Source of the DNA: Pseudomonas sp. Irchel 3A7
GTDB lineage: Bacteria; Pseudomonadota; Gammaproteobacteria; Pseudomonadales; Pseudomonadaceae
Assembly: GCF_900187565.1 (NCBI RefSeq)
Contig: NZ_FYED01000017.1
Span: forward strand, 1-64,000
Direction of reading: 5' to 3'
DNA length: 64,000 nt
Part shown: one piece after another, positions 8,203 to 17,043 of the stretch
Layout: each line of letters begins with the position of its first letter
Numbering within the stretch: position 1 is the stretch's first letter
Notes under the pieces: model-generated
Databases searched by the model: none
Seen by the model: only the letters and a program-made list of their open reading frames with translations
Told to the model about the DNA's origin: nothing
Made by a program: the position numbers and the translations under genes

Positions 8203-10527
8203 TTAATTCATCCAGCCCTTGACCCAATCCATCACCGTTTCACCATTGATAGGGCTTTCGCCACCGCAAGGAGCGCCGGGAGGCGGTTCGCTGCCGCGAA
8301 TATACGGCATCTGCACGGCGCCCGGGCAGTTGCCGTCAGAGCCTTGTCCGGTCCGCGAATCGACCCAGGCCTGAACAATATTATCCGGCTGAGGCATGTC
8401 CAACGGCAACGGATCGGCCTTGCGCATGAAACTGGTCCAGACCTGCAACGCCCCGGTAGCACCCGTGAATGGCGTCTTGCCGTTGTCATCGCGCCCCAAC
8501 CAGACCACCGCCAGCAGATCCTGACTGAAACCGGCGAACCAGCTGTCGCGCGAATCGTTACTGGTACCGGTCTTGCCGGCCAGTGTCAGGGTTTTCGGCA
8601 GCACGTTGTAAACCGAACTGCCGGTGCCTTCGCGCATGACCCGCTGCATGGCGCTCTGGACCAGGTAAATGGAGGCCGGGTCGAAACGCTGCTGAATCTG
8701 GAACGGATAACGCTTGAGAGGCTCGCCTTCGGCTGTCAGTACGCTACGAATCCCGCGCATCGGGGTATTGAAACCACCGTTGGCGAGGGTCTGGTACATG
8801 GTTGCCACTTCGATCGGTGTCATGCCGCCCGCCCCCAGCAACATCGACGGAAAGGCCGGAAACTCGCGACTCACCCCCAGACGCCCGAGGGTCTTGAGGA
8901 CATTGGGAACACCTACCGCCAAGCCGAGACGCGCGGTCGACAAGTTGTAGGAATGCGCCAGGCCTTGATAAAGGAAAACCGTGCCATGGGAGCGGCGATC
9001 ATAGTTCTGCGGCTTCCAGACCTGACCGTCCGCACCTTTGACCGAGAAGGATTCGTCTGACAGCCAACTGGTCAGTGTGTACTGGCTCGGTTTCTCGAGT
9101 GCTGTCAGATAAACCGCTGGCTTGATCAACGAGCCGATCGGCCGCACCGCATCCAGTGCACGGTTGAAGCCGGCAAAACTTGCCTGGCGACTGCCGATCA
9201 TGGCCTGGACTTCACCGGTTTCCGGGTTGGTCACGACCATCGCCGCTTCGACGTCATCGGAGCCCTTGCGCCCAGACAGGCGTTTGAAGGTGTCGTTGAC
9301 CGATGCTTCGGCTTTCATCTGCAGGATCGGGTCGAAGCTGGTAAAGATTCGCAGACCTTCTTCGGTCAAGTCTTCATCGCGATAGTCTTCACGCAGTTGA
9401 CGCTTGACCAGATCGAGGAAACCAGGGAACGAGCTATCAGCCAACTTTCCACGTGTTGTCACGCCCAATGGCATTTTCTTCGCAGCAGCGACCTGCTCGG
9501 CGGTGGCGACGCCTTGTTGCTCAAGCACATCCAGCACCAGATTGCGCCGTTCAAGCGCCCGCTCAGGATTGCGACGCGGATTGTAATAAGACGGTCCCTT
9601 GACCATGCCCACCAGCATCGCGACTTGATGCAGCTTCAGTTCGGACAACGGCTGCCCGAAGAAGAACTGACTGGCCAGGCCGAATCCGTGGACCGCACGC
9701 TGACCATCCTGGCCAACGAACACTTCATTGAGGTAAGCCTCAAGTATTTCCCGTTTGTCGTAATGCAACTCAAGCAACATCGCCATCATGGCTTCGGTGA
9801 GTTTACGGGTCAGGCTGCGTTCGCTGGTCAGGTAGAAATTCTTGACCAGCTGTTGCGTTAACGTACTGCCGCCCTGGGTCAGCTTGCCCCCAGAGGTATT
9901 GACGTAGATGGCTCGCACAATCGACTTGGGCGACACCCCCCAATGGCTGTAGAAGTCACGGTCTTCCACGGCAACCAGGGTTTCCAGCAGATACGGCGGA
10001 ACCTGATCGATCTTGATCAGAATGCGATCTTCGAGGTTCTTCGGATAAATCCCGCCGATCAGCAGCGGTTCCAGGCGCACTACAGATAACTTCGAACCGT
10101 TCGTCGCCGAGAGTTCGGCGACATAGTCGCCGGAGAAGCGAACACGCACCGGTTGAGCGTTCTCCAGACCCTCATAGAACTGGAAGCCGCGGGTATTCAA
10201 GTCGACGGTATTGCCGTTGACTGCCGCCGCGCCGGGGCCGTTGCTCACGCTTTCACGGCGATAGCCCAGGGCATCGAGTTCGGTGAGAAAGTCATCCCTG
10301 CTCAGTTTTTGTCCGACGAACAGCTCGAGCGGACGCGCGTATACCTTGGCCGGAATCGTCCAGCGCTTGCCGGAAAACTTCTCCTGCACGATGGCATCGA
10401 GGTAAACCGCGAATCCGGCCAGCACCACAAGGCCGACCAGACTGAGTTTAAGGACCCAGCCCAGCCAGGGCCGCAGGCCTCGGGAAGGTGGTTTTTTTGG
10501 GGTACGGGGGGATCGAGTACGAGTCAT
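8203..10527 (-). CDS. mrcB: Penicillin-binding protein 1B, bifunctional peptidoglycan synthase
   Basis: Class A PBP that polymerises glycan strands and cross-links peptides. Order in its 774 residues: basic cytoplasmic tail, one membrane helix (about 27-45), UB2H domain (about 70-150, the usual docking site of the lipoprotein activator), glycosyltransferase-51 domain with catalytic Glu188 in AVEDRDFYSHWG and GGSTLTQQLVKN, then the transpeptidase with SLIK (Ser466), SYN and KTG boxes. All catalytic motifs are present. First gene of an mrcB-lpoP-yqcC unit. Confidence 0.97.
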   Translation of the reverse strand: MTRTRSPRTPKKPPSRGLRPWLGWVLKLSLVGLVVLAGFAVYLDAIVQEKFSGKRWTIPAKVYARPLELFVGQKLSRDDFLTELDALGYRRESVSNGPGAAAVNGNTVDLNTRGFQFYEGLENAQPVRVRFSGDYVAELSATNGSKLSVVRLEPLLIGGIYPKNLEDRILIKIDQVPPYLLETLVAVEDRDFYSHWGVSPKSIVRAIYVNTSGGKLTQGGSTLTQQLVKNFYLTSERSLTRKLTEAMMAMLLELHYDKREILEAYLNEVFVGQDGQRAVHGFGLASQFFFGQPLSELKLHQVAMLVGMVKGPSYYNPRRNPERALERRNLVLDVLEQQGVATAEQVAAAKKMPLGVTTRGKLADSSFPGFLDLVKRQLREDYRDEDLTEEGLRIFTSFDPILQMKAEASVNDTFKRLSGRKGSDDVEAAMVVTNPETGEVQAMIGSRQASFAGFNRALDAVRPIGSLIKPAVYLTALEKPSQYTLTSWLSDESFSVKGADGQVWKPQNYDRRSHGTVFLYQGLAHSYNLSTARLGLAVGVPNVLKTLGRLGVSREFPAFPSMLLGAGGMTPIEVATMYQTLANGGFNTPMRGIRSVLTAEGEPLKRYPFQIQQRFDPASIYLVQSAMQRVMREGTGSSVYNVLPKTLTLAGKTGTSNDSRDSWFAGFSQDLLAVVWLGRDDNGKTPFTGATGALQVWTSFMRKADPLPLDMPQPDNIVQAWVDSRTGQGSDGNCPGAVQMPYIRGSEPPPGAPCGGESPINGETVMDWVKGWMN

Positions 10528-10644
10528 GGCGGCGGATTATACGCACTTTATTCATCCTCAACAGGAGCCCTCCGAGTTTGCGTTGGGCTGGCTAGCCGCC
10601 ATAATGACGACCTGAATTTTTCCAGACTCTGAAGGATCCCCCCT

Positions 10645-12201
10645 GTGAGCCAGTCCCTGATTGCCGCTTTGCAAAACCCGGCCTTGTATCCGCATCCTGT
10701 TGACGGGTTCCAGCTCATCGAAACCCATATTTCCTGGGTACTGCTCACCGGTTCCTATGCCTATAAAGTGAAGAAGCCGGTCAACTTCGGTTTCCTCGAT
10801 TTCACCACGCTTGAGGCTCGAAAGCATTTCTGCGGCGAAGAATTGCGCCTGAACCAGCGCCTGACAGACGATCTGTATCTGGAAGTGTTGCCGGTCACTG
10901 GCAGCGCCGAAGCTCCGCAACTGGGCGGCGAAGGCCCGGCCATCGAATACGTGCTGAAAATGCGTCAATTCCCGCAAACCGGCTTGCTCAGCACCCTTCA
11001 GGCCAATGGTGAACTGACCACCTCGCACATCGACGCGATGGCGGCACAAATCGCCCGGTTCCACCTCAGCGCCCCAAAAGTCCCGGCCGAACATGAAGCG
11101 GGCACTCCTGACAGTGTCATGGCGCCAGTGCGTCAGAACTTCGAACAGATTCGCCCATTCCTCAGTGACAAGGCTGACCTGCTGCAACTCGACGCCCTGC
11201 TAGCCTGGGCCGAGAGCAGCTTCGATCGCCTGAAGCCCATCCTCACCCAGCGCAAGGCAGACGGATTCATCCGCGAATGCCATGGCGACATTCATTTGGG
11301 CAACGCCACGGTGATCGACGGCAAGGTCGTGATTTTCGACTGCATCGAGTTCAACGAACCGTTCCGCTTCACCGATGTGTATGCCGATGCCGGCTTCCTG
11401 GCCATGGACCTGGAAGACCGCGGCCTGAAGTGCCTGGCACGCCGCTTCATCAGCCAGTACCTGGAACTGACCGGCGATTATCAGGGCCTGGAACTGCTCA
11501 ACTTCTATAAAGCCTACCGTGCACTGGTTCGCGCCAAGGTCAGCCTGTTCAGCATGCCGGCCGACGCCACTGCGGTGCAGCGCGCCACCACCCTGCGCCA
11601 GTACCGGACCTACGCCAACCTGGCAGAAAGCTATAGCACCATTCCTTCGCGCTTCATGGCGATTACCCACGGTGTTTCCGCGGTCGGCAAAAGCCACGTG
11701 GCGATGCGCCTGGTGGAAGCATTGGGCGCGATTCGCCTGCGCTCCGACGTTGAGCGCAAACGCCTGTTCGGCGAGCAAACCGGCACGAACGACCTGCAGG
11801 CCGGCATTTACAGCGCCGATGCCAGTACCGCGACCTACCAACGCTTGCACGAAATTGCCGAGGTCATCCTTCACGCCGGCTTCCCGGTGGTGATCGATGC
11901 CACTTATCTCAAGCACGATCAGCGCGAAAGCGCAGCGAAAATTGCCGAGGCTACAGGCACGCCTTTCCTGATCCTCGACTGCAATGCACCACAAGCCGTG
12001 ATCGAGAGCTGGCTGGCCCTGCGCCAGGCAGATAACACAGATCCGTCCGACGCCACGCTGGCGGTGATCGAGGCCCAGCAAGCCAGTCGCGAACCCCTGA
12101 CCCCGGCAGAAATTCTCTGCAGCAAACGCGTTCAGACCAATGAAAGCGGAACGCTTGACACAGTCGTGGCGCAAATTCGCCAACGCCTGCCAGGCCTGTA
12201 A
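10645..12201 (+). CDS. Phosphotransferase-like / P-loop ATPase fusion protein
   Basis: A 518-residue two-domain protein. The N-terminal half is aminoglycoside-phosphotransferase-like, with the Brenner motif HGDIHLGN (about residues 213-220) and metal-binding DCIEF; the C-terminal half is a zeta-toxin/kinase-like P-loop domain with Walker A GVSAVGKSH (about residues 345-353). The family is widespread but its substrate is unknown; it need not be a resistance gene. Starts at GTG 10645. It is divergent from mrcB with about 117 bp between them. Confidence 0.85.
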   Translation: MSQSLIAALQNPALYPHPVDGFQLIETHISWVLLTGSYAYKVKKPVNFGFLDFTTLEARKHFCGEELRLNQRLTDDLYLEVLPVTGSAEAPQLGGEGPAIEYVLKMRQFPQTGLLSTLQANGELTTSHIDAMAAQIARFHLSAPKVPAEHEAGTPDSVMAPVRQNFEQIRPFLSDKADLLQLDALLAWAESSFDRLKPILTQRKADGFIRECHGDIHLGNATVIDGKVVIFDCIEFNEPFRFTDVYADAGFLAMDLEDRGLKCLARRFISQYLELTGDYQGLELLNFYKAYRALVRAKVSLFSMPADATAVQRATTLRQYRTYANLAESYSTIPSRFMAITHGVSAVGKSHVAMRLVEALGAIRLRSDVERKRLFGEQTGTNDLQAGIYSADASTATYQRLHEIAEVILHAGFPVVIDATYLKHDQRESAAKIAEATGTPFLILDCNAPQAVIESWLALRQADNTDPSDATLAVIEAQQASREPLTPAEILCSKRVQTNESGTLDTVVAQIRQRLPGL

Positions 12202-12204
12202 AAA

Positions 12205-12252
12205 ACTATTTCAGCCGTGAGGCCTTCGCCGGCTTCACGGCTGCCAAATAGT
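12205..12252 (-). terminator. Strong hairpin, terminator-like on the minus strand
   Basis: A long stem: ACTATTT then CAGCCGTGA pairs with TCACGGCTG then AAATAGT, broken only by a two-base bulge. The run of A before it becomes a U-tract only if read on the minus strand. The neighbouring genes are both on the plus strand, so it either ends antisense transcription or forms a plus-strand 3' end without a U-tract. Confidence 0.55.
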
Positions 12253-12292
12253 GGCACTATACTGGCGCCATAAAACCAACAGGTGATGTGAC

Positions 12293-12637
12293 ATGAGCCA
12301 GCCGAAACTTCTCGACACCCCGCTTTATGCCTTGCTGCACAAAGACGACATCACAGGTTTCAACAATGAACGCCCCAAGGATGGCCCTATCGACATGGTC
12401 GGTGGTGACTTCCGGGGGCTGGACTTGCGCGAGTTGAACGCCGACGGCGTCGACTTCACCAATGCCTACTTCCGTTCCGCCGATTTGCGGGGCATCGACT
12501 TTCGCAATGCGTCACTCGAAGGTGCAAGTCTGGCCCATGCACAGATTTCCGGTGCCTACTTTCCGCCAGAGTTGAGTGCTGACGAGATTCTGATGTCGAT
12601 GAACTTCGGGACACGACTGCGTTATCGCACCCGCTGA
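12293..12637 (+). CDS. Pentapeptide repeat-containing protein
   Basis: A 114-residue protein with successive A(D/N)LXX-type pentapeptides (GLDLRELNADGVDFTNAYF, RSADLRGIDFRNASLEGASL), which fold as a right-handed square beta-helix. Only about ten repeats are present, fewer than in Qnr/MfpA DNA mimics, so no gyrase-related role can be claimed. The C-terminal segment (ADEILMSMNFGTRLRYR) is outside the repeats. Function unknown. Confidence 0.85.
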   Translation: MSQPKLLDTPLYALLHKDDITGFNNERPKDGPIDMVGGDFRGLDLRELNADGVDFTNAYFRSADLRGIDFRNASLEGASLAHAQISGAYFPPELSADEILMSMNFGTRLRYRTR

Positions 12638-12879
12638 CCCTTAGCGTAAATTCACCAGTCCGGTGCCCACGCTTCGCATTGGACTTCGGGCCGACTTGTC
12701 CCGACTACTGGCATCTCCCCCCTGTCCCTGCTCCTTTCGCAGTTTTTCACGCGCCCTCTAACGCCTGCCTCTTAGAAGCTTTTGCGTCGAAAACGACCAA
12801 ACAATCACGCTTTTCCTACTGATGGCTACACTCCTGAGAAGCTTGCCCACGCACCATTCGGCCATCGCAAGGAGGCTTG

Positions 12880-13152
12880 ATGAATGATGAACTGCAACAC
12901 CTTAAGAATCTTGGCAAGACGTCGGCGCAGTGGCTGCATGCGGTGGGCATCCACAGCGCCTCGGACTTGCGTCGCCTGGGAGCGGTGGACGCTTATCGGG
13001 CCGTGCGCACGCGCGGTTTTCGAGCATCCAAGGTGTTGTTGTATGCAATCGAAGGCGCCCTGATGGACGTGCATTGGAATGACATTCCCGCCGAACGCAA
13101 AGAAGCGTTGAATAAACAGTTGGAAGCGATCTCGTCACGTCACAAAAACTGA
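12880..13152 (+). CDS. TfoX/Sxy C-terminal-domain protein
   Basis: A 90-residue protein matching the isolated C-terminal domain of TfoX/Sxy: LKNLGKTSAQWLHAVGIHS is a helix-hairpin-helix-like segment. In Enterobacteria and Vibrio full TfoX co-activates competence genes; the isolated C-terminal domain has no established role. Start at the ATG 12880, which follows a strong AAGGAGG site; a TTG one codon upstream would sit too close. Confidence 0.85.
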   Translation: MNDELQHLKNLGKTSAQWLHAVGIHSASDLRRLGAVDAYRAVRTRGFRASKVLLYAIEGALMDVHWNDIPAERKEALNKQLEAISSRHKN

Positions 13153-13275
13153 GTCCGCATGGGATGTCCGCGATTGATACGAGTGAAGCCACTAAAAACG
13201 ACAAACCAATAGTCAATATTTACAAGGACTTGCCGACCACGCGCGACACAAACGACGCCAATGAGAAATCAGCTG

Positions 13276-13307
13276 TTGACTTGGTAATGAGAATCGATAT
13301 GATTATC
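13276..13307 (+). promoter_or_regulatory. Fur-controlled promoter of PrrF
   Basis: -35 TTGACT (13276-13281), 16-bp spacer, -10 TATGAT (13298-13303). A Fur-box-like sequence (TAATGAGAATCGATATGATT at 13284-13303 and on to 13307) covers the spacer and -10. Iron-loaded Fur bound here would block the polymerase, so the RNA would be made only in iron starvation. Confidence 0.85.
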
Positions 13308-13309
13308 AC

Positions 13310-13423
13310 AACTGGTCGCGAGACTGGTCGATATTCTGAATAGCCCTTGGTTCGGACTCTCAGATTATCTCCTCATCAGGCTAATCACGGTTATTTGACC
13401 CGGCTCTTGCCGGGTCTTTTTTT
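13310..13423 (+). ncRNA. prrF: PrrF-family iron-responsive small RNA
   Basis: About 114 nt from the predicted start to the end of the T-run. It contains the core I recognise as conserved in Pseudomonas PrrF (segments TTCGGACTCTCAGATTATCT and CCTCATCAGGCTAATCACGG) and ends in a perfect terminator. PrrF base-pairs with mRNAs for iron-rich, non-essential proteins such as sodB, acnA and sdh, with Hfq, to save iron. Only one copy is here, unlike the tandem pair of P. aeruginosa. Ends are estimated from promoter and terminator. Confidence 0.92.
13397..13423 (+). terminator. PrrF intrinsic terminator
   Basis: Perfect 8-bp stem GACCCGGC/GCCGGGTC with a TCTT loop followed by seven T. Confidence 0.95.
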
Positions 13424-13472
13424 GCCTGAGGAAAAGTCGTCACCGCGACACTGCGCTAATTGCGGCGCAAGG

Positions 13473-14345
13473 TTATTGACCAGCAGATTCAGGATAAAAA
13501 CCGTCAGACAGCTTTTTCAGGCTCTCCGGCAGTCGTGGACCCAATCCACCCACCAGCAAGGTCGGATCAAGCTCGATGACCCGCCCGCCCCGCGCTGCGC
13601 GAGTGGAGGCCAGAATCGGATTTTCCCTGAACAACGCTGCACGCGCCGCATCACCACTCAGTGCGCGGTCGGCAAACACCAGCACATCAGGATCAAGGCT
13701 CACCAGCGACTCGTTCGAAAACGGCTTGTAGCCGGTATGGGTCGCCAGGTTGTGTCCTCCGGCGCGTTGCAGTAACCAATCAGCGGCGGTGTCCTTGCCG
13801 GCGATCAGCGGTTTTCCGCCCGCGTGCCCGAGTAACAGCAACACCCCCGGAGAGGACTGCGTCAATTGCGCCCTGGTAACCCGGATCTTCTGCAGCTCAA
13901 GCGCCTGTTGATAAGTCGCCAGCAACTGTGCCGCCCGGTCTTCGGCGCCGAGCAACCTGCCCAAATGCTGCAGGTTATTCTGCAGCGTCGGCAGATCCGG
14001 CTGGGCCGAGAACAGCTCGACCTGCACGCCCGCATTACGAATTTGCGAAAGCACGGGGGGCGGCCCCATCTCTTCGGTACCGACCAGAATCTGCGGACGC
14101 AAACTCAGCACACCCTCCGCCGAAAGCTGCCGCTGATATCCGATGCTGGGTAAAGCCTTCAGGGATTCAGGGTGCTGACTGGTGGTATCGACTCCGACCA
14201 GTTTCGACTCGCCCCCCAAAGCGCTGACCCACTCCGAGAGCGCCCCGCCGGCACTGACCCAACGTTGCGGCAACTCGCTCGCAGCGACGTGATGACTGGC
14301 GAAAAGTCCGAAACACAGCGCGCAAACACGGGTACTCAGGCGCAT
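13473..14345 (-). CDS. Haem ABC transporter periplasmic binding protein (PhuT/HmuT-like)
   Basis: A 290-residue periplasmic protein with signal peptide ending at VAA/SELPQRW and the class III solute-binding fold (VSAGGALSEWVSALGGESKLVGVD, SLRPQILVGTEEMGP). Relatives carry haem to a PhuUV permease/ATPase. No permease, ATPase, haem oxygenase or outer-membrane receptor gene lies beside it: prrF is downstream and a Rieske gene is divergent upstream. It may be a remnant of a phu locus or work with a distant transporter. Confidence 0.85.
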   Translation of the reverse strand: MRLSTRVCALCFGLFASHHVAASELPQRWVSAGGALSEWVSALGGESKLVGVDTTSQHPESLKALPSIGYQRQLSAEGVLSLRPQILVGTEEMGPPPVLSQIRNAGVQVELFSAQPDLPTLQNNLQHLGRLLGAEDRAAQLLATYQQALELQKIRVTRAQLTQSSPGVLLLLGHAGGKPLIAGKDTAADWLLQRAGGHNLATHTGYKPFSNESLVSLDPDVLVFADRALSGDAARAALFRENPILASTRAARGGRVIELDPTLLVGGLGPRLPESLKKLSDGFYPESAGQ

Positions 14346-14510
14346 ATACAGTTTCCTATGAGGGTTTCCCGGGCATCAGGCGACGAGGCCACGTATCCTG
14401 TGCAACTTGGCAACCGCGCCTTCCGGGCAAGTCAGCCATTTGATAATTGCTTGCATTTGCACGTCAAGCTCGGACATATCCGGTCACGACTGTGCGCCCT
14501 GAGGATAGGC

Positions 14511-14828
14511 ATGAAATTTCTGTGTAAAGGCATTGAGCTGGCCGATGCCAGCAGCCGCGGGTTTGAACTCGCCGGGCAAAAGCTTTTCGCCGTGCGTCGG
14601 GACGGCAAGGTTTACGTCTATGTCAATCGCTGCCCGCACCGCGGCGTCGGACTTGAATGGACCCCCGACCAGTTTCTGGACCCCAGCAACAGCCTGATCC
14701 AGTGCGCCACCCACGGCGCCCTGTTTTTGATCGAGGACGGCGAATGCGTTGCCGGCCCTTGCGCGGGGCAATCGCTGACCCGTGTCGACTGTCGCGAGGA
14801 TGCGCAAGGCATCTGGATCAGTCTTTAA
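14511..14828 (+). CDS. Rieske [2Fe-2S] ferredoxin-like protein
   Basis: A 105-residue single-domain Rieske protein. Cluster ligands are visible as C-x-H in NRCPHRGVGL and C-x2-H in IQCATHGALF, with the expected spacing. Small stand-alone Rieske proteins act as electron carriers for oxygenases or have unknown partners; none is evident here. The start at 14511 follows a GAGGAT site; the frame is open much further upstream, but that part is non-homologous. Its stop overlaps the sfsA stop by 4 bp (convergent). Confidence 0.88.
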   Translation: MKFLCKGIELADASSRGFELAGQKLFAVRRDGKVYVYVNRCPHRGVGLEWTPDQFLDPSNSLIQCATHGALFLIEDGECVAGPCAGQSLTRVDCREDAQGIWISL

Positions 14829-15538
14829 CCGCCAAGCACTACCTCCAGACGCCGATCCACGACCATCTCTTCATGGGTCAGACGCACGCCATAGGCCAGC
14901 ACTTCAACCCCGCACGCCACCGCCTCACGCAAGGCTTGTGCGTAGGCGGAATCGATTTCTTCGGCCGGGCGCACGGCTTCGATACCGGTCAAATTCACGC
15001 AGTACAACTGCACCGCACGAATTCCGTCCCGCGCCAGATGGGCCAACTCACGCAGATGCTTCGCCCCGCGCTGGGTCACCGCATCAGGAAACGCCGCCAC
15101 CGCGACACCGTCGAAACCCAGCGTGACACTTTTGACTTCCACATAGGCCGGCCCGTCGGGGTAATCGAGACGAAAATCGATCCGGCTCTTTTCCTGACCG
15201 TAGGCCACTTCGCGCTTGAGACCGGTAAAGCCGTTCAGCTCGGTGATTACCCCAGCCAGCAGTGCTTCTTCGATCAAAGCATTGGCCCGCCCGGTATTCA
15301 CGCAAAAATGACGACCATGCGGGGTTTCGCCGATTTCCCAGGTGCCGGGCAACTTGCGCTTGGGGTCATTGGAGCGACTGAACCAAACCTGTCCACCTTC
15401 GACCTGACAATTGAGCATCGAGCCGGTGTTCGGGCAGTGAATGGTCAACAACTCACCGCCAACGGTTTCGATATCGGCGAGAAAACGCTTGTAACGGCGG
15501 ATCAGCCGACCTTCTTCGAGGGGAGGATGAAAACGCAT
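14825..15538 (-). CDS. sfsA: SfsA family DNA/RNA nuclease-like protein
   Basis: A 237-residue protein of the sugar-fermentation-stimulation family: MRFHPPLEEGRLIRRYKRFL at the N-terminus, GRANALIEEALLAG, and a nuclease-like core with ESRIDFRLDYP and YVEVKSVTL. In E. coli it was described as stimulating maltose gene expression and it has a restriction-endonuclease-like fold. It overlaps the aminotransferase stop, suggesting co-translation. Confidence 0.93.
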   Translation of the reverse strand: MRFHPPLEEGRLIRRYKRFLADIETVGGELLTIHCPNTGSMLNCQVEGGQVWFSRSNDPKRKLPGTWEIGETPHGRHFCVNTGRANALIEEALLAGVITELNGFTGLKREVAYGQEKSRIDFRLDYPDGPAYVEVKSVTLGFDGVAVAAFPDAVTQRGAKHLRELAHLARDGIRAVQLYCVNLTGIEAVRPAEEIDSAYAQALREAVACGVEVLAYGVRLTHEEMVVDRRLEVVLGG

Positions 15539-16710
15539 CAGCCTTGCCAGCTCCGCAGACCCCGGCCGATACGCTCCACCGCTTCCTGCAAACGCTCAAG
15601 GTTTTGCGTGTAAGCAAAACGCACGTGATGCCCGGCCTGATAGCGACCGAAATCCAGTCCAGGCGTGAATGCTACGTGCTCCGTTTCGAGGAAATGCCGA
15701 CAGAACGAGAAGGCATCGCCGCCGAACTTGCTGATATCAGCGTACAAATAGAACGCGCCTTCAGGCTCGACAGCGATCCCGAAGCCCAACTCCCGCAATG
15801 CTGGCAAAAGGAAATCGCGACGACGACCGAATTCGGCACGACGCTCTTCCAGAATCCTGATGGTTTCTGGCTCGAAACAGGCCAGCGCAGCATGCTGCGC
15901 CATGCTCGGGGCACTGATATAGAGGTTCTGGGCGAGCTTCTCCAGCTCACCCACAGCCACATCGGGTGCCACCAGCCAACCGAGCCGCCATCCGGTCATT
16001 CCGAAATATTTCGAAAAACTGTTGAGCACAAAGGCACTGTCATCGACTTCCAGCACGCTGGCCGCATCGGTGCCGTAGGTCAAGCCGTGGTAGATCTCGT
16101 CCACCACCAGATGACCGTGGCGCTGTTTGATGGCGCTGGACAGCCCCGCCAGCTCGTCACGGGTGAGGATCGTCCCCGTTGGATTCGCCGGAGATGCCAC
16201 CAACGCACCCACGCTGTCGTGATCCCAATGCCGCTCGACGAGATCCGGTGTCAGTTGATAACGCACGTCCGGACCTACAGGGACAAGCTGCGCGGCACCT
16301 TCTACCAGTCGCAGGAAATGCCGGTTGCATGGGTAACCCGGGTCCGCCAGCAGCCAATGCTTGCCCGGATCCACCAGCAAGGCACTGGCCAGCAACAGCG
16401 CACCGGAACCGCCGGGCGTGATGAGGATGCGTCGCGGATCGATGTTCAGGCCATAACGCTGCTGATAAAAGCCCGAGATGGCCTCACGCAGCTCGGGAAT
16501 GCCACGTGCGGCGGTGTATCGCGTTTTTCCCGATTCGAGCGCAGCCTGGCCGGCACGGATGATCGGCTCGGCCGTGGTGAAGTCCGGTTCGCCGATTTCC
16601 AGGTGAATCACATCGTGACCGGCGGCCTGTAATTCATTGGCCCGCGCCAGCAATGCCATGACATGAAAAGGTTCGATTGCGCGACTGCGGGCACTGTAGG
16701 ACTGAGCCAT
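15538..16710 (-). CDS. Class I/II PLP-dependent aminotransferase
   Basis: A 390-residue fold-type I aminotransferase. The PLP-lysine sits in NSFSKYFGMTGWRLGW and the phosphate-binding and carboxylate-binding arginines lie in the usual places (GWRLGW, HHVRFAYTQN). It resembles aspartate/aromatic aminotransferases of the Ialpha/Igamma group; the amino donor cannot be settled from sequence. It forms a two-gene unit with sfsA, overlapping at the junction. Confidence 0.88.
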   Translation of the reverse strand: MAQSYSARSRAIEPFHVMALLARANELQAAGHDVIHLEIGEPDFTTAEPIIRAGQAALESGKTRYTAARGIPELREAISGFYQQRYGLNIDPRRILITPGGSGALLLASALLVDPGKHWLLADPGYPCNRHFLRLVEGAAQLVPVGPDVRYQLTPDLVERHWDHDSVGALVASPANPTGTILTRDELAGLSSAIKQRHGHLVVDEIYHGLTYGTDAASVLEVDDSAFVLNSFSKYFGMTGWRLGWLVAPDVAVGELEKLAQNLYISAPSMAQHAALACFEPETIRILEERRAEFGRRRDFLLPALRELGFGIAVEPEGAFYLYADISKFGGDAFSFCRHFLETEHVAFTPGLDFGRYQAGHHVRFAYTQNLERLQEAVERIGRGLRSWQG

Positions 16711-17043
16711 TGGCCTTCCTTCAACGAAGAAAAGAAACGATTCTACCCAAGCGCAGGAACGAGCGAGAGCCTAAAGCGGTCAGAGCGGTATAACCCAGAC
16801 CCAAAACGACTCGAGCGAGTGCCCAAGGTTTGACTAAAATCAATAATTGATCAGGGCTGCGGAGCTACCAGGCAGCGCTTTGCCATCATTTGCAAGCGCC
16901 ACAGGCCGCGGCCTCGACATCCGGGAGTAGCGCGCTCTGATTTGATCTGGTAAGTTCGCCCGCTTGCAGCCGCAGGGCCGGCGGGTGCCGGTGATGGAGC
17001 AATCCTGCGCAGATGGATTACAAGAGTAGAGGCGGTCTATTTC
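16711..17043. promoter_or_regulatory. Divergent region upstream of dksA
   Basis: A 333-bp gap between the divergent aminotransferase and dksA genes. A TTGACT hexamer at 16830-16835 faces dksA, but no convincing -10 box is at the usual distance. The stretch nearest dksA is GC-rich with short palindromic words (around 16970-17000) and would form structured 5' leader RNA. No small ORF or riboswitch was recognised. Confidence 0.35.

Noticed and set aside
14420..14470. A Fur box upstream of the haem-binding protein
   Set aside because: Only a partial match near 14440 (TGATAATTGCTTGCATTTGC); too weak to list, unlike the one at PrrF.
14172..14510. N-terminal extension of the Rieske reading frame
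   Set aside because: The upstream part overlaps the divergent haem-binding protein and its promoter region and does not resemble any domain; the ATG at 14511 has a good ribosome site.
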